From assembly GCA_947561585.1 (NCBI GenBank), contig CANNZV010000436.1:310001-374000 (forward strand): DNA of 64,000 nt. The letters are read 5' to 3'. The stretch is from Caprella mutica. Its lineage: Eukaryota; Arthropoda; Malacostraca; Amphipoda; Caprellidae. A program made the translations under genes and the position numbers. The notes under the pieces were generated by a model. That model was given only the letters and a program-made list of their open reading frames with translations. It made no database searches and was not told the origin of the DNA. Every line of letters starts with the position of its first letter. The first letter of the stretch is position 1. Below are positions 51,001-59,637 of the stretch, piece after piece.

Positions 51001-51375
51001 ATTGGCATCTTCATGCTTGTTTGTTTGCATTTTGGTGTTAGGAGCTATTGACCTCAGACAGCTGACATTCAAACTCGAGGTCGAGAGCCTGTGGGCCACT
51101 GTTGCCTTGATCTCAATGTTAGTAGTGTCTTCACTAGCGATTGTTTGCACTCCTCGTGATGCGCAACAATCCACACTGGGGGACTTAGCTCCGCGAAAAC
51201 ATTTACAGAATTTCCGCTTGAAACGATTGGTAACTTTAGAATTTCTACATTTGGTCTTCTGGGAATTCGAACTATTTTGGTCAGTTCTTTGTTCGGAGGT
51301 ATTCTTATTTTTAGAGAGACCTTCGTGCTTTTTCTTCCTCATCAAACGAAAGAAAAATGCATTTAATAATTTCAT
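32418..51375 (-). CDS. RALGDS: RalGDS/RGL-like Ral guanine nucleotide exchange factor gene, whole span
   Basis: Minus-strand join of 51375-50176, 49193-49089, 47415-47138, 46461-46280, 46113-45935, 44995-44771, 44450-44340, 44209-44045, 35490-35350, 34610-34420, 33296-33176 and 33032-32418 gives 3513 nt, 1170 residues plus stop; every phase matches. Order: disordered N-terminus (1-400); [18 protein letters not shown] (about 406-423), the conserved block before REM in RalGDS/RGL; REM (about 440-590); CDC25 domain (about 620-870) with [11 protein letters not shown], the helix [11 protein letters not shown] and [13 protein letters not shown]; Ser-rich linker; Ras-association domain (about 1060-1146). 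The family loads GTP onto Ral and is recruited by Ras-GTP through the RA domain at the membrane. Vertebrate RalGDS is about 900 residues; the excess here is mainly the N-terminal exon. RALGDS versus RGL1-3 is not resolved. Confidence 0.93.
33148..33206 (-). repeat. 30-bp duplication spanning the exon 11 donor (2 copies)
   Basis: The exon's last 30 bases (33206-33177) and the first intron bases (33176-33148) align with only a few differences over CCCGCCC, TTTGCTCAAT and GAAA. The exon copy has GGAAAGC where the second has GGTAAGT, the working donor. Confidence 0.85.
33176..33296 (-). CDS. RALGDS: RalGDS-like exon 11 (Ser-rich linker)
   Basis: 121 nt after acceptor AAACAG, phase 2 to 0, donor GTAAGT at 33175. 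It reads [20 protein letters not shown] and ends PLLNRK. The last 30 bases are duplicated once across the splice site into the intron. Confidence 0.88.
33888..33965. mobile_element. Fragment shared with the element at 56538-56942
   Basis: CAGTCATGAAGTGTCC, then AATACAACAAATTATCGGAT, resembles 56650-56705 (CAATCATGAAGTGTGCAGTA and CAACAAACTAGCGGATA). Likely the same non-autonomous family, lying in the intron between RalGDS exons 10 and 11. Confidence 0.55.
34053..34098. repeat. Perfect-stem hairpin, 18-bp arms and 10-base loop
   Basis: CAACAGGGGGTGGAGCAC (34053-34070) pairs with GTGCTCCGCCCCCTGTTG (34081-34098) with one mismatch that is G-U in RNA. It is GC-rich in an AT-rich intron. Too short for a usual miRNA precursor; it may be a MITE core. 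Confidence 0.85.
34420..34610 (-). CDS. RALGDS: RalGDS-like exon 10 (end of CDC25 domain)
   Basis: 191 nt after a T-rich acceptor ending TTCAG, phase 0 to 2, donor GTGAGA. It reads [14 protein letters not shown], then FESFWESM and [14 protein letters not shown], as in RalGDS where the last catalytic helix is followed by LS--LEP. Confidence 0.92.
34738..35369 (-). repeat. 31-bp array of exon end plus 5' splice site, about 20 copies
   Basis: The unit on the gene strand is the end of RalGDS exon 9 (CTGGCACAG) plus GTAAGAGTAAGAG and the next TTTGAAGTA. A donor CAG/GTAAGA is thus repeated about 20 times. Two alternating unit types (TTTGAAGTAC and TTTGTAGTAC) form a pattern repeated in blocks. Confidence 0.98.
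35350..35490 (-). CDS. RALGDS: RalGDS-like exon 9 (CDC25 domain)
   Basis: 141 nt after acceptor CATTCCAG, phase 0 to 0, ending EFEVLAQ at donor GTAAGA. It reads [20 protein letters not shown] and [16 protein letters not shown], the typical PYLG-FL-DL and INF-KR-KE motifs. Its last bases and donor form the 31-bp unit repeated about 20 times downstream. Confidence 0.95.
35542..44030 (-). repeat. 8.5-kb satellite-like 21-bp array filling one RalGDS intron, about 390 copies
   Basis: Main unit on + strand contains GGTACAAAGGACTCCCTACA. The right-hand edge (35542-35710) has a 23-bp form with CTGAGTC, then a 21-bp form with GAAATCCC. Two main variants, GGTAC and GGATC, are arranged in blocks. GGATC blocks start at 43231 (6 units), 42244 (7), 41194 (10), 40144 (6), 39199 (6) and 38170 (11), spaced 45-50 units, then about 26 units near 36730-37320. 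On the gene strand one frame has no stop (peptide repeat RVGSPLY) and is the frame of exon 8. Confidence 0.98.
44045..44209 (-). CDS. RALGDS: RalGDS-like exon 8 (CDC25 domain)
   Basis: 165 nt after acceptor CCCTCAG, phase 0 to 0. It reads [20 protein letters not shown], then [12 protein letters not shown] and ends HSNNPL. Donor GTGAGG (44044-44039) is chosen because it keeps phase 0 and matches the family's exon length. A weaker GTGTAG 15 nt further on would also be in frame. The 21-bp array begins about 11 nt past the chosen donor, and the frame stays open into it. Confidence 0.88.
44340..44450 (-). CDS. RALGDS: RalGDS-like exon 7 (CDC25 domain)
   Basis: 111 nt between a T-rich acceptor ending CTCAG and donor GTGAGG, phase 0 to 0. 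It reads [20 protein letters not shown] and then RLKRTWAVV, the most conserved RasGEF segment (LKNF-S--AI--GL-S--I-RLK-TW). Confidence 0.96.
44771..44995 (-). CDS. RALGDS: RalGDS-like exon 6 (CDC25 domain)
   Basis: 225 nt after acceptor CTTCAG, phase 0 to 0, donor GTACAT. It reads [20 protein letters not shown], a Ser/Gly insert, [17 protein letters not shown] and [12 protein letters not shown]. These match the RasGEF core in which the domain contacts the switch regions of the GTPase. Confidence 0.95.
45200..45478. mobile_element. Dispersed-element relic with terminal hairpin
   Basis: Contains AAATGACCTTGACCTTAATC, TTTTTGAGTTATGCGAATAA and an end hairpin ACCTTCCGCA/TGCGAAGGT (about 45446-45466), with GCATACCTTCG near the other end. 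This combination resembles non-autonomous elements common in many invertebrate genomes; the superfamily is not determined. Confidence 0.5.
45658..45960 (-). repeat. 30-bp in-frame array of exon end plus 5' splice site, 10 copies
   Basis: On the gene strand each unit reads [10 protein letters not shown], where / marks the donor ATG/GTGAGT. Ten identical copies at 30-bp spacing start inside RalGDS exon 5 and run into the intron without a stop. Confidence 0.98.
45935..46113 (-). CDS. RALGDS: RalGDS-like exon 5 (start of CDC25 domain)
   Basis: 179 nt after acceptor TTTTCCAG, phase 1 to 0, ending ANQLTRMDM at donor GTGAGT (from 45934). The AEQLT-MD element is the first helix of RasGEF domains. 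The last coding bases and the donor are repeated ten times at 30-bp spacing on the intron side, so nine further in-phase donors exist. Confidence 0.92.
46177..46232. mobile_element. Small palindromic MITE family P, copy 1
   Basis: GTTATGGTGGGG at the left and CCCCACCATAAC at the right, with GGATAGAAGATT-like inner arms partly changed. Same family as 49841-49902 and 53442-53504. Lies in a RalGDS intron. Confidence 0.8.
46280..46461 (-). CDS. RALGDS: RalGDS-like exon 4 (REM to CDC25 linker)
   Basis: 182 nt between acceptor CCCTCAG and donor GTGTGA, phase 2 to 1. It reads [20 protein letters not shown] and then [10 protein letters not shown], the VWL-YPDDF signature of RalGDS-type REM domains. 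Confidence 0.93.
46565..46975 (-). mobile_element. Dispersed repeat family D, copy 2
   Basis: Inverted relative to copy 1. Shared: GAAGAAGCAGTCAG, GTGAATTTAGTCACTTACCA, GGTGGCTGCACTCACGG, AAATGAAGAGGTGATAGTAA, and GCAAGTAGCGTTAAAAAAAT. Lies in the intron between RalGDS exons 3 and 4. Confidence 0.75.
47138..47415 (-). CDS. RALGDS: RalGDS-like exon 3 (REM domain)
   Basis: 278 nt between acceptor CTCACAG and donor GTGAGT, phase 0 to 2. After an acidic start (DSDSEDD) comes [20 protein letters not shown] and [19 protein letters not shown], the Ras exchanger motif that props the catalytic helical hairpin. A short Asn run (NTNNNN) interrupts the helices. Confidence 0.95.
47541..47665 (-). mobile_element. 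Dispersed repeat family D, partial copy
   Basis: GACGTCAAAAGGAGAA, ACTGGAAGAAGCAGTCAGAA, and CATAGTCACTTACCATCAGT match copy 2 near 46575-46665. Only one end is present. Confidence 0.65.
47666..48435. other. Intronic AT-rich DNA, no recognised feature
   Basis: Between two family D copies in the intron separating RalGDS exons 2 and 3. No exon or array seen. Confidence 0.45.
48436..48730 (-). mobile_element. Dispersed repeat family D, copy 3
   Basis: GGAATGTAACGAAAAGGG, GACTGCACTCACGG, AAATGAAGAGGTGATAGTAA, CAAGTAGCGTTAAAAA and CCATTCACCACAGACAGCTT align with copies 1 and 2. A G-rich patch near 48655-48670 is private to this copy. Confidence 0.75.
49089..49193 (-). CDS. RALGDS: RalGDS-like exon 2 (pre-REM conserved block)
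   Basis: 105 nt between acceptor TTCACAG and donor GTGAGT, phase 0 to 0. It reads [20 protein letters not shown] followed by LKKVRYHL. The W/GEE-EGA-Y-V-L-KV pattern is shared by RalGDS, RGL1 and RGL2. Confidence 0.9.
49841..49902. mobile_element. Small palindromic MITE family P, copy 2
   Basis: The best-preserved copy: GTTATGGTGGGGCCATAGAA and its inverted TTCTATGGCCCCACCATAAC enclose a short centre, 62 bp in all with about 24-bp arms. Intron between RalGDS exons 1 and 2. Confidence 0.88.
50176..51375 (-). CDS. RALGDS: RalGDS-like exon 1 (400-residue disordered N-terminus)
   Basis: The first ATG of the frame is at 51375 and starts [16 protein letters not shown]; the upstream frame is closed by a TAG near 51429. 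It runs 400 codons to donor GTAAGT (from 50175), phase 0, matching the exon at 49193. Features: a basic/cysteine cluster [10 protein letters not shown] (about 60-69) that could hold to membrane, RSRSMP (about 184-189, a mode-1 14-3-3 pattern), and repeated RKLS sites. The sequence TGTCACAG just before 51377 could serve as an acceptor, so this may be an internal exon with its start elsewhere. Apart from strand, phase and donor nothing ties it to the gene. Confidence 0.72.
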
Positions 51376-51919
51376 TATCTGTGACAATTCAGCGTGAAGG
51401 ATAACTACTTTACCTGATTCTAATAGTAACTAAAATTAGAATATTTCTGTAAATAGGGAATATTGTCCTTTAAAGAAATGATTTGAGCTTCTTTAAAAGT
51501 ATATTGAATTTTTGTGTACAATATTTCAGTAAAAATAAAAGTTATACATCGACAGCATATATTTTTCGGCTAAATGTCCAATTTGTTGCTACATCATATC
51601 ACAATACTTAGAATTACGATATCACCAATGTGAACAAATAGCACCGGAAGAAGAGTGCAAATTAGATATTGGTGGCAACACATGTCACAAGATTCTGTGA
51701 ATTACTTAAAATACACATGGTTGATTAAATCACCACAGAAAGATATATTATAGACACAATTTATTATTAGTTAATAATGATTTAATAATTCTAGGTTTGA
51801 AATAACAAATAGGTAAAATATAACGTCTTATATGAGACTTTATAGAGAGAAAATTGAAAATAAATCTGTTGATGGTACACAATCTGCCCTACAATTATAA
51901 TGGGGTCATTATAATGCAG

Positions 51920-52103
51920 CAACTAGTAAATCGAACAGCAATAAATAAAGTAGCGTAACTAGTAAATCGAACAGCAATAAATAAAGTAGCGTAACTAGTA
52001 AATCGAACAGCAATAAATAAAGTAGCGTAACTAGTGAATCGAACAGCAATAAATAAAGTAGAGTAACTAGTAAATCGAACAGCAATAAATAAAGTAGAGT
52101 AAC
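51920..52103. repeat. 36-bp tandem array, about 5 copies
   Basis: Unit contains AACTAGTAAATCGAACAGCA then ATAAATAAAGTAGCGT. It lies 545-730 bp upstream of the RalGDS start codon at 51375, in possible promoter DNA. Confidence 0.95.
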
Positions 52104-53220
52104 TCTATCCTCTCCTATCACACTGTCACACGCAAAAAATCAAAAGTTCTCGTTAACCATTTAGCCTTTATTTCATTAAATCTATACGTATAGCTAAAAA
52201 ATTAAGCAATAGTTCATACGTTTGTGACTCAAGATTTACATGGCAAAGTTATGAAAATATAATACGCTACTGTCGTTACAAAGAGTCACTAGGGGCACAA
52301 ATGTAAATTGCGGTCCTTTAGTTCTTAACTGCAGTACTCCAAGAAAGTTATCTAAAACCTGCTAAACAGAATTTATATTAAAATGTTGCATATCAAAAGA
52401 AGCGCAAAGATTTTTATACTTAATATGTTTAATATGTGTTTTAAAACTATGATGTTTATTAAAGTTTTTGAGGTTAGTAGATTCACATAGAATATGGTAG
52501 TCACTTATTTGAAATTTAAAATAACCATCTAGTTTCTATTACAATTTGTTTGACAATACAAACTTCAACATTTTAAAATATGTTGAAATGAGTTTATTAT
52601 GTTTTTACGAAATAAATTGCCATTGGTAGCGTGCAATAACGTTCATTCGTATGACGTGTTCGGCAGAGGAATGCCCTAGCCACAAAACTTTAAAGTAATT
52701 GAAGTTTTTTATTGGAAAGCAAACTCTAAAATCTATCTATAAACTTAGAATTATTCCTATGAACAAATGTAAAAATGTGGCTTAGGGCCTTACTCCACCA
52801 AACGCGTCATATGTCCTAAAAACGACCAAGCAATTCACGTAAGTACAGACTGGAGATATTATCGAATTAGATAAAGAAGATAGTTGTTAGAGCGTTTTCG
52901 GGTACTGTTTAGCAAGTTATTTCTTCATTAATTACCCAATTACTGATGAGTATTTGAATCCTTTAGATATTTCAAAGATTTTTGCCTGGGCTACTATAAC
53001 TAGAACACTAAATACAGTAATTAAAGCGTTTTAGATTTTAAAATTCTATTTGGACATTGAATCACCGTGTTTATTATTTCGTTTCTTATTTAAAATGTTC
53101 CATTTGGAAAATATGAATAAAGACATAATTGAAACATGACTTTTCACTTCACTGCCTTTTCCTGAACTAACATGAGATTCTATTTCTGATGTAAATGTTC
53201 TATTATACACAAATGGTAGA
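52104..53220. other. AT-rich DNA, no recognised feature
   Basis: Upstream of the RalGDS-like gene. No exon, RNA gene or element end is supported. Confidence 0.45.
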
Positions 53221-53227
53221 AACAAAA

Positions 53228-53362
53228 GATAAACGTTTATTGAAACACAAACGTTCATTGTAACACAAACGTTCATTGCACACCAAACGTTCATTGCACC
53301 AAAAAACGTTGATTGTAACACAAACGTTCATTGTAACACAAACGTCCATTGTACCACAAAAG
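53228..53362. repeat. About 18-bp tandem repeat, about 7-8 degenerate copies
   Basis: Unit like ACAAACGTTCATTGTAAC with substitutions and small length changes. AACGTT is palindromic in each unit. Confidence 0.85.
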
Positions 53363-53441
53363 TTTCATAGGTTGCAGGCAATGTTCACACTATCATTAAT
53401 AAACAAATGCTTCACCTTCAGATTGCTTCTCCCACAGAAAA

Positions 53442-53504
53442 TTTTTCGGTGAGGCCATAGAAGATTAGGTGGCATCCCTTTATCTTCTATGGCCCCACCA
53501 TAAC
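53442..53504. mobile_element. Small palindromic MITE family P, copy 3
   Basis: GAGGCCATAGAAGATTAG on the left and TATCTTCTATGGCCCCACCA plus TAAC on the right; the left end is degraded (TTTTTCGGTG where GTTATGGTGG is expected). Confidence 0.8.
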
Positions 53505-54179
53505 TTTCTCTCTGAGAGGTAACTCTCAAAATTGAGAGAAAACCAAGTTCATTCTTGGATTAAAATTAGATTTATATACCTATTTAAGCCTCAAGGTTAT
53601 TGTAACTGGATGGTTTATCCAAAATATCTTTGTATACCTAGCTACTATTTAAATATTTTCACAAATTTATCATTGTACGTAGGTTTGATAGGGTAAAAGA
53701 AAGTGAAGTGAACGAAAATAATACCAATGAATTCTAAATAATATAATTTATAATTATATTTGAGAAGAATGCTGAACACATGCAAAATTCGATATCATTG
53801 TAGGTACTAGAATGTTTTGTATTTCAGGTTTTGCACTTTTTTGTTATTGGCCTTTATTCATTTGGTTTCTATTTTTAACATAAAATTAGGTTGGGGTTCT
53901 CCTTAAAGTTTGTACTGTTCAAGGAGGCCCCTGAATTTATTGTGAAGGGTGCTTTATGTTCATTAAATTAAATTAAAATAAAATAAATATATAAATAAAA
54001 AATCTTAATACCTAAAGCCTGAACCAACAAATAGGTATTGAGAGGTAGGTACTTAGGGAATTAGTCTAGAGAATACTTTAAAAGTACCTATAAGAGTTGA
54101 AATGAAAGATTTAGTGGTCCTAGAATAACATTTCATAATAACCAAATAGTTGTTAGGTTATCAAACAGTTACTTAGTAA

Positions 54180-56404
54180 CAGAGCTGGGCGTTCCGCAAG
54201 AATGTTCGGGAACCTTTATTCGCGAACCGGTTCGGACTGGAAAATGGGTTCGGACATTCGGATTCGGAACCTCTTCAAAAACGGTTCGGACTTCAGTGTT
54301 CGGAACGTCTTTTTCGCAAGTCCGAACCTCCGTACCCGGGGAAAACTGACATGTTCATTTAATTATTTTACGTTCTGAACATGTACCGTACCTCTCGGCT
54401 ACTATTATATAGGCTATACAGGTTTCTGCTTAACACTGAAGCGAAGAACATGCGTCTTTCCCCGCTCTTCTTCCATTACGTTATTCATCCTTTCTTGAAT
54501 AGCGGTAAGTTTTATAATTATCTTAACAAGTTAATTCTTTAATAACGGATTATGTTCCCTCAAATCTCAATTAAAATTGTTTGAAATATGTAGAACTATA
54601 GGTAAGGTTATAAACGTATATATTAGGTAACATTACATAACACCCTATCCTAGTACCTTAGCCGTTGGCTAACCAGTCCTCATGGAAAAATAATAATGAC
54701 TTAAATTCAAGACCGATTTTAAAGCTGTCTTTTCAATCGTTTAATTTTTCGCGTAAATACATACGATTAGACAAAAACGAAGGTGATAAATAGTAATATA
54801 CTCATATTATGAGCATTTATTCAAATCTATAATAATATTAGGGATATATCAGAGAGATCTCCAGTCATTAGATGCAAGAGTGTTTTTCAGTACATAAGGG
54901 TGAATATTTCACTATAATCAGTTAACTGTAACTCTTATAGCGGCTTAGCGAGATCAAATATGTGCGAGAATAATTGCGCACTCCAAGCTTCGTACATTAA
55001 CATCTTTTAAATATTTGTTTCTTGTCTTAGCTTGTTACTTTTATTTAGAATGATAATTTTTTCTTTTGCTTTTACTAATGTATGAGTAAATATCAAATGA
55101 AGGTTTTTAAAAGAGAATCTATTGAAATGACTCAAATAAGCAAACTTTTGACGGGTCAGTAGGTTGGCTGAACTGATAATTTAAGATCAAGTATTCGGGT
55201 ATTCGCTTTAAAATTGAATTGATTATAATTTATATATACTATATAGGTATTATAATAATATATGTATATAAGTTATAATATAACTTAGAGAAAAATTCAC
55301 AATAATCTTCACTGTTTGACCTTTCTAATATATTGAATAGAAGAAAAAGTTAAGTAAATAGAGTATTGGAATACCGTATAACGTATTGTATCTATAGTAC
55401 TTTCATATTCAAACAATATGCAAAAGGTTTTATATCATCAGTTTTTTAGATCGGATTAATCAAAAATGGTGTAATGTAAATGAAAATTTGAAAACTAATA
55501 GTAAAAACTTATTTTCTATGAATCTCTTATTCCTATTTAGTAAATTCACTAAATTAGTTGTATTTCATGAAACAGGAGTTCTACCAGTGCAAATCCTTTA
55601 TAATGTAGTCATATGAAATCACAGTATAATTATTATTATAAATTTATTATATTAACCCTAATGAATTTGACGTATGTTTTATAGGCATATCTTTTTTAAG
55701 TTACTTTATATATTTCATGTCATTTCTTTAAATTTACTGGCCTTTCTTGACTTTGTTCCTACATAAATACCAACTATATTTTTTAATTCAAAAGTGAAAT
55801 ATTTACGTATCGACGTAAAAAGGCGTAAATTATGGAATTAATTGTACCTTAGCAACTTGTGGCAACGTAGAATACAGATTGGTTACCCAATACGCAAGAA
55901 TGTGTCCACGTTTTATGTAGTAGAGACAAATGCGCGAGCTGTGATTGGTTCACACTCCATCCAAGAACAGTTCAGCTCACTCAGTTGCCAATCTCTTATA
56001 TAGCTATGTATGTATTTCTCTTTATATATTCAATATTTTTACTTGAAATTTGGTACACATTAGTTTAGTACAAAAACTAACAACTTGTAAAAATACAGTA
56101 ACGTAGGTTTATAAATAAGACATGTGTTTTTTTAACATAGAATGAAATCTTCTCGTTGTAACTTGTTTCTGACAAATTGTTAGTATCTTGTTGAAAAAAC
56201 TGTTTCTTTTTATATAGGTTGCCCTAATAGCCTAAAAATCAGAGGATAGCTTACAAATGTTCGGACTAAATGTTTGGTTCGGAACAAATGTTCGGACCAA
56301 ACTTTTCCAAATTCGGTTCGCTATACGGAGGTTCGGAACCCAAAATCGACGAAGATTCGGGTTCGGATTCAGAACCTAAAAAAAGGTTCGCGCGCCCAGC
56401 TCTG
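54180..56404. mobile_element. hAT-like non-autonomous DNA transposon, 2.2 kb
   Basis: Ends CAGAGCTGGGCG and CGCCCAGCTCTG are inverted repeats, flanked by a perfect 8-bp target duplication CTTAGTAA (54172-54179 and 56405-56412). An 8-bp duplication and a CAGAGCTGGGC-type end are hAT hallmarks. Both ends carry dense TTCGGA/GTTCGG motifs (54210-54335 and 56255-56390), like subterminal transposase-binding repeats. The inside is AT-rich with no frame over about 60 codons, so it needs transposase from elsewhere. Confidence 0.92.
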
Positions 56405-56537
56405 CTTAGTAACCTAAGTAAATTTTGACTTTTTAAGCAGTTGTATCTCAAATTATTATGGGTAAATACCTAATACCTACTCGAATTTTTTATTATGAAT
56501 ATAAGTTATAACGAGCCTAAATTAAAGGGTTACTATT

Positions 56538-56942
56538 CATTAGTCCGACGCCCCATTAGTCCGACACATTTTTAGTTTATTACTGATTTAATATAAAATA
56601 TATGTAGCTATATAGGGGGGTGTGCCACCCCCCGAACCCCCCTGCCAGGTCATTAAACAATCATGAAGTGTGCAGTACAACAAACTAGCGGATAAAACAA
56701 ACTACATTAAATGATGAAATAAAGTAATGGATTGCATCATAAATTACTATTAGAAATAAAGTAAAATAAAAGAGTAATATAAAATTTAAAAAATGAAAAA
56801 AATGAAAAATTATTTTATTATTTAGATTAGTTATTAATTGAGTATACCTATTTAATCATATTTTTTATTTTAATCAAAAAATAAAAATAACACAGAAAGA
56901 TGGAACTGTCTGACTATTGGGGCGTCGGACTTTTGAGAAGTC
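56538..56942. mobile_element. MITE-like element with AGTCCGACGCCCC ends
   Basis: The left end TTAGTCCGACGCCCCATTAG matches the complement of the right end (CTATTGGGGCGTCGGACTTT) with few changes. Inside lies the perfect hairpin GGGGGGTG/CACCCCCC (56617-56635) and the stretch shared with 33888-33965. No coding capacity. Confidence 0.78.
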
Positions 56943-57773
56943 CCCTATTCAAGTCTTATTTCAATATTGATACCCCTAGTTATTGTGTTATTGCGTTTAA
57001 AAAAAATCAAGCTACCTACCTAAAGGTTTATTGTACAGAATTAATTTTTTTTTTTGTTAAAACATACCTAGGTAGTTTGAAATAATATTTGAAAATAAAT
57101 TACACAATTAACTTAGGTATGACAATTATATCTAGGGTCACACAGGTTAATAGCGGCTCTTTAAATCTATGTAAGAAAGAGTGTAAATCTTGTTGAACTG
57201 AATTCATATTAAAATGTTGCATATCAAAGAAGTCCAATGCATGTTATGATTTATTTATTTTAGGAGTGTTTTGAAGATACTATTTTTATTCGTATTTCAC
57301 TGTTTCCAAGGTTTGAAGTCTAAGAGAGTTAGTGGCCGCAATTTACCTGCTTTACTCTACTTAATTTAACGAAACAACCCAAACAAGCAGATAGTAAATC
57401 TTTAATTCGTAGGTACAAGGGTTGTTATAGCAAGATATTATTAATGTTTCAAATCATTAATAATTCGATAATAATAGAGGTAGACCGTAGTTCTTTTGTT
57501 ACCACCTATAAAATTAATGTTTTGAAAAAAGAAAAATATTTATTAAAAAGAACAAATTTTCACTATTTTCAAAGTCTGTCACAACACAATTCACGATAAT
57601 TAAATGATTAAAGTTACGATGGTGCCTTGGATGATTAATATTCTCTTAATCTTCATTAGTCACATCACAATTTTCCCCTGGGTAGTCCTAGCTTAGTTCA
57701 CTTAATGACCTCACTCACTGAAGTAGGTACAAACACTAACACAAACGTACTTTGGAAAACAAACTGAAAACCA

Positions 57774-57982
57774 GGGGAAGTTCTGAGTTATCGGACAGTT
57801 CTACATTTTAGGTCATATAAGAAAAAACGATATAATAATAATTATTTATTTTCTATTTTTATTGGTAGCTATGATATCTGCTGGTATCACGGATACAAAT
57901 AAAAATTAAATAGTAAATATTACATCCTTTTTTCTTACATGACCGAAGATATGGAACCGTCCGTTAACTCAGAACTTACCCC
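57774..57982. mobile_element. MITE-like element family Q, longer copy
   Basis: Ends GGGGAAGTTCTGAGTTATCG and its near-complement GTTAACTCAGAACTTACCCC. The inner CATATAAGAAAAAACGATAT and ACATGACCGAAGATATGGAA relate it to 18226-18363. Confidence 0.8.
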
Positions 57983-58435
57983 ACTGTTACCTAAGTACTG
58001 AAACTATAACTAATAAGATAATCATCTACTCTTTAAGTTAACAATGCAGTTATCTGATTTCTAATTAAACCCAACACTTGAATAGAAATTTACATTAAAT
58101 AGCAAACAAATAATTTAAGGATGATAAGTGTCAGCTGATATTTATTTGCCTTTACAATCCTAAATAATAATCATAATTAGAATCTGAATTATCTGATTTA
58201 CATTAATTTATTAGCTAATTAATTTTGCTTTCAATAGCGGATTCTTGATTAGTCTCACTAGAAGTTAAGATACTATCATATTACCTAAAGCTCTTAATTC
58301 ACCACTAATTAGTATGTTGTGACTTGTTATAAATTATAGTGCGAATTAAGAAATAATTTATTGTCTGCAGATAAATGGGGACAACCAGGACTTGAACCAA
58401 ATATTTTAGAGAAATGGTTTGGAGTTTGAAATAAA

Positions 58436-58586
58436 GGCCAATGTCACACGAGCGTTTTTTTACAGCGTTTTCACAGCGTTTTTAACTCTGAGGAAATTAT
58501 TGTTAAACCCATTTCATATGTATCCATGTTACGGTACGTTTTTTGAGCGTTGAAAGCGCTCAAAAAACGCTCGTGTGACATGGCGC
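58436..58586. mobile_element. Short MITE with ATGTCACACGAGCG ends
   Basis: ATGTCACACGAGCGTTTTTT (58441-58460) and AAAAAACGCTCGTGTGACAT (58562-58581) are perfect inverted repeats of 20 bp around a 100-bp centre, which itself repeats ACAGCGTTTT. Confidence 0.88.
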
Positions 58587-59637
58587 TTAATGAACAAAAT
58601 GAATAATAAGTGGTAAAGTAAATGGTATAAAAATTGTAATTATCACCTAATTTACATTACTTCATGTATTAATTAGTAGTCTTTGAAATGGTATGAATTA
58701 ATATATAATGGTACTACATTTACTATTTACAATTCAGTGTGTTTCATTATAAAAATACTCAATTTTGTTACTTTTTGCGCCTCAAAGTTTATTTCAATAA
58801 TAACTAACATAGGAAATAGAACACGTTAAAGGTTAATGGAAGCATATAATTATATTCTAATAGGTGGTATAAATTGTTTGAAATAAAGGAAAGAAGAAAA
58901 CCTAAAAAGCATCTATGTTCTATAATAATTTATTACTCTCTTACCGCAGAAATAAATAAATATAACGCTATTATTTATTAAGACAGTTAACCTTGAAAAA
59001 TATTCCATAGAAAACTGAGCTATACAAAGAAAATATGTTTTAAGGAGAAACAGAGTAATTATTAACTGGTTCAGTAGAATAAGGAACAATACATTTAGCA
59101 CATGAATTGACTAATTGAAAGAATTAGTTCAAAATATTATAGATATGAAGTTTGGAATAATTTTCACAGACTAAGTTTACTCACACAGTTAATTATAATT
59201 TATTAAATATTTAGTTCAATTCATTATTCAATAAATACAGGCAGACTCGTTAGTTAGAATAACAAAATGTAATTAAGGGGCGTAACTTAACATATTCAGT
59301 GACAATGTTTAATGGATATTAAAGAATAAGACACTAAAATATTGGCACGAATTTTATTCAATTGAAATAGACTATAGTTATGGCCTATGGGTTATCTTGT
59401 CTCCTCCCTATGGAAATTATACTGTTATTATGGACTATAAAAGTTATATCTTAAATAAGGTTAAAATCTAAAGAATAATCAGAATATCTCTGTTAAAATA
59501 TGCGCAGTGGAATCGTAGTTTCACGGCAGGCCCACCCAAGATCTACGAAAATACTGCCTTGAAATCATGAATTAGAGTTTTGGAAAGAATTGTTCATAAA
59601 ATAATAAAATCATGTTAAAACGTAGCAAAGTTAATAA
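58587..59637. other. AT-rich DNA, no recognised feature
   Basis: About 1 kb with no supported gene, array or element end. Confidence 0.45.

Noticed and set aside
50348..51397. Plus-strand frames of 75-154 codons
   Set aside because: Shadows of RalGDS exon 1 on the minus strand; only the minus frame ends at a phase-matched donor.
53870..54005. A-rich end near 53960-54000 as the 3' tail of a LINE or SINE
   Set aside because: The A/T-rich tail after TTAAATTAAATT is suggestive, but no upstream coding or duplicated target site could be recognised.
56266..56451. Minus-strand frame rich in SEPE/GSEP
   Set aside because: It is the translation of the TTCGGA motifs at the hAT-like element's right end.
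58383..58404. Minus-strand GGTTCAAGTCC as a tRNA T-arm
   Set aside because: The B-box match is good, but there is no pairing acceptor 5' strand, A box or anticodon arm upstream. At most a tRNA-derived fragment.
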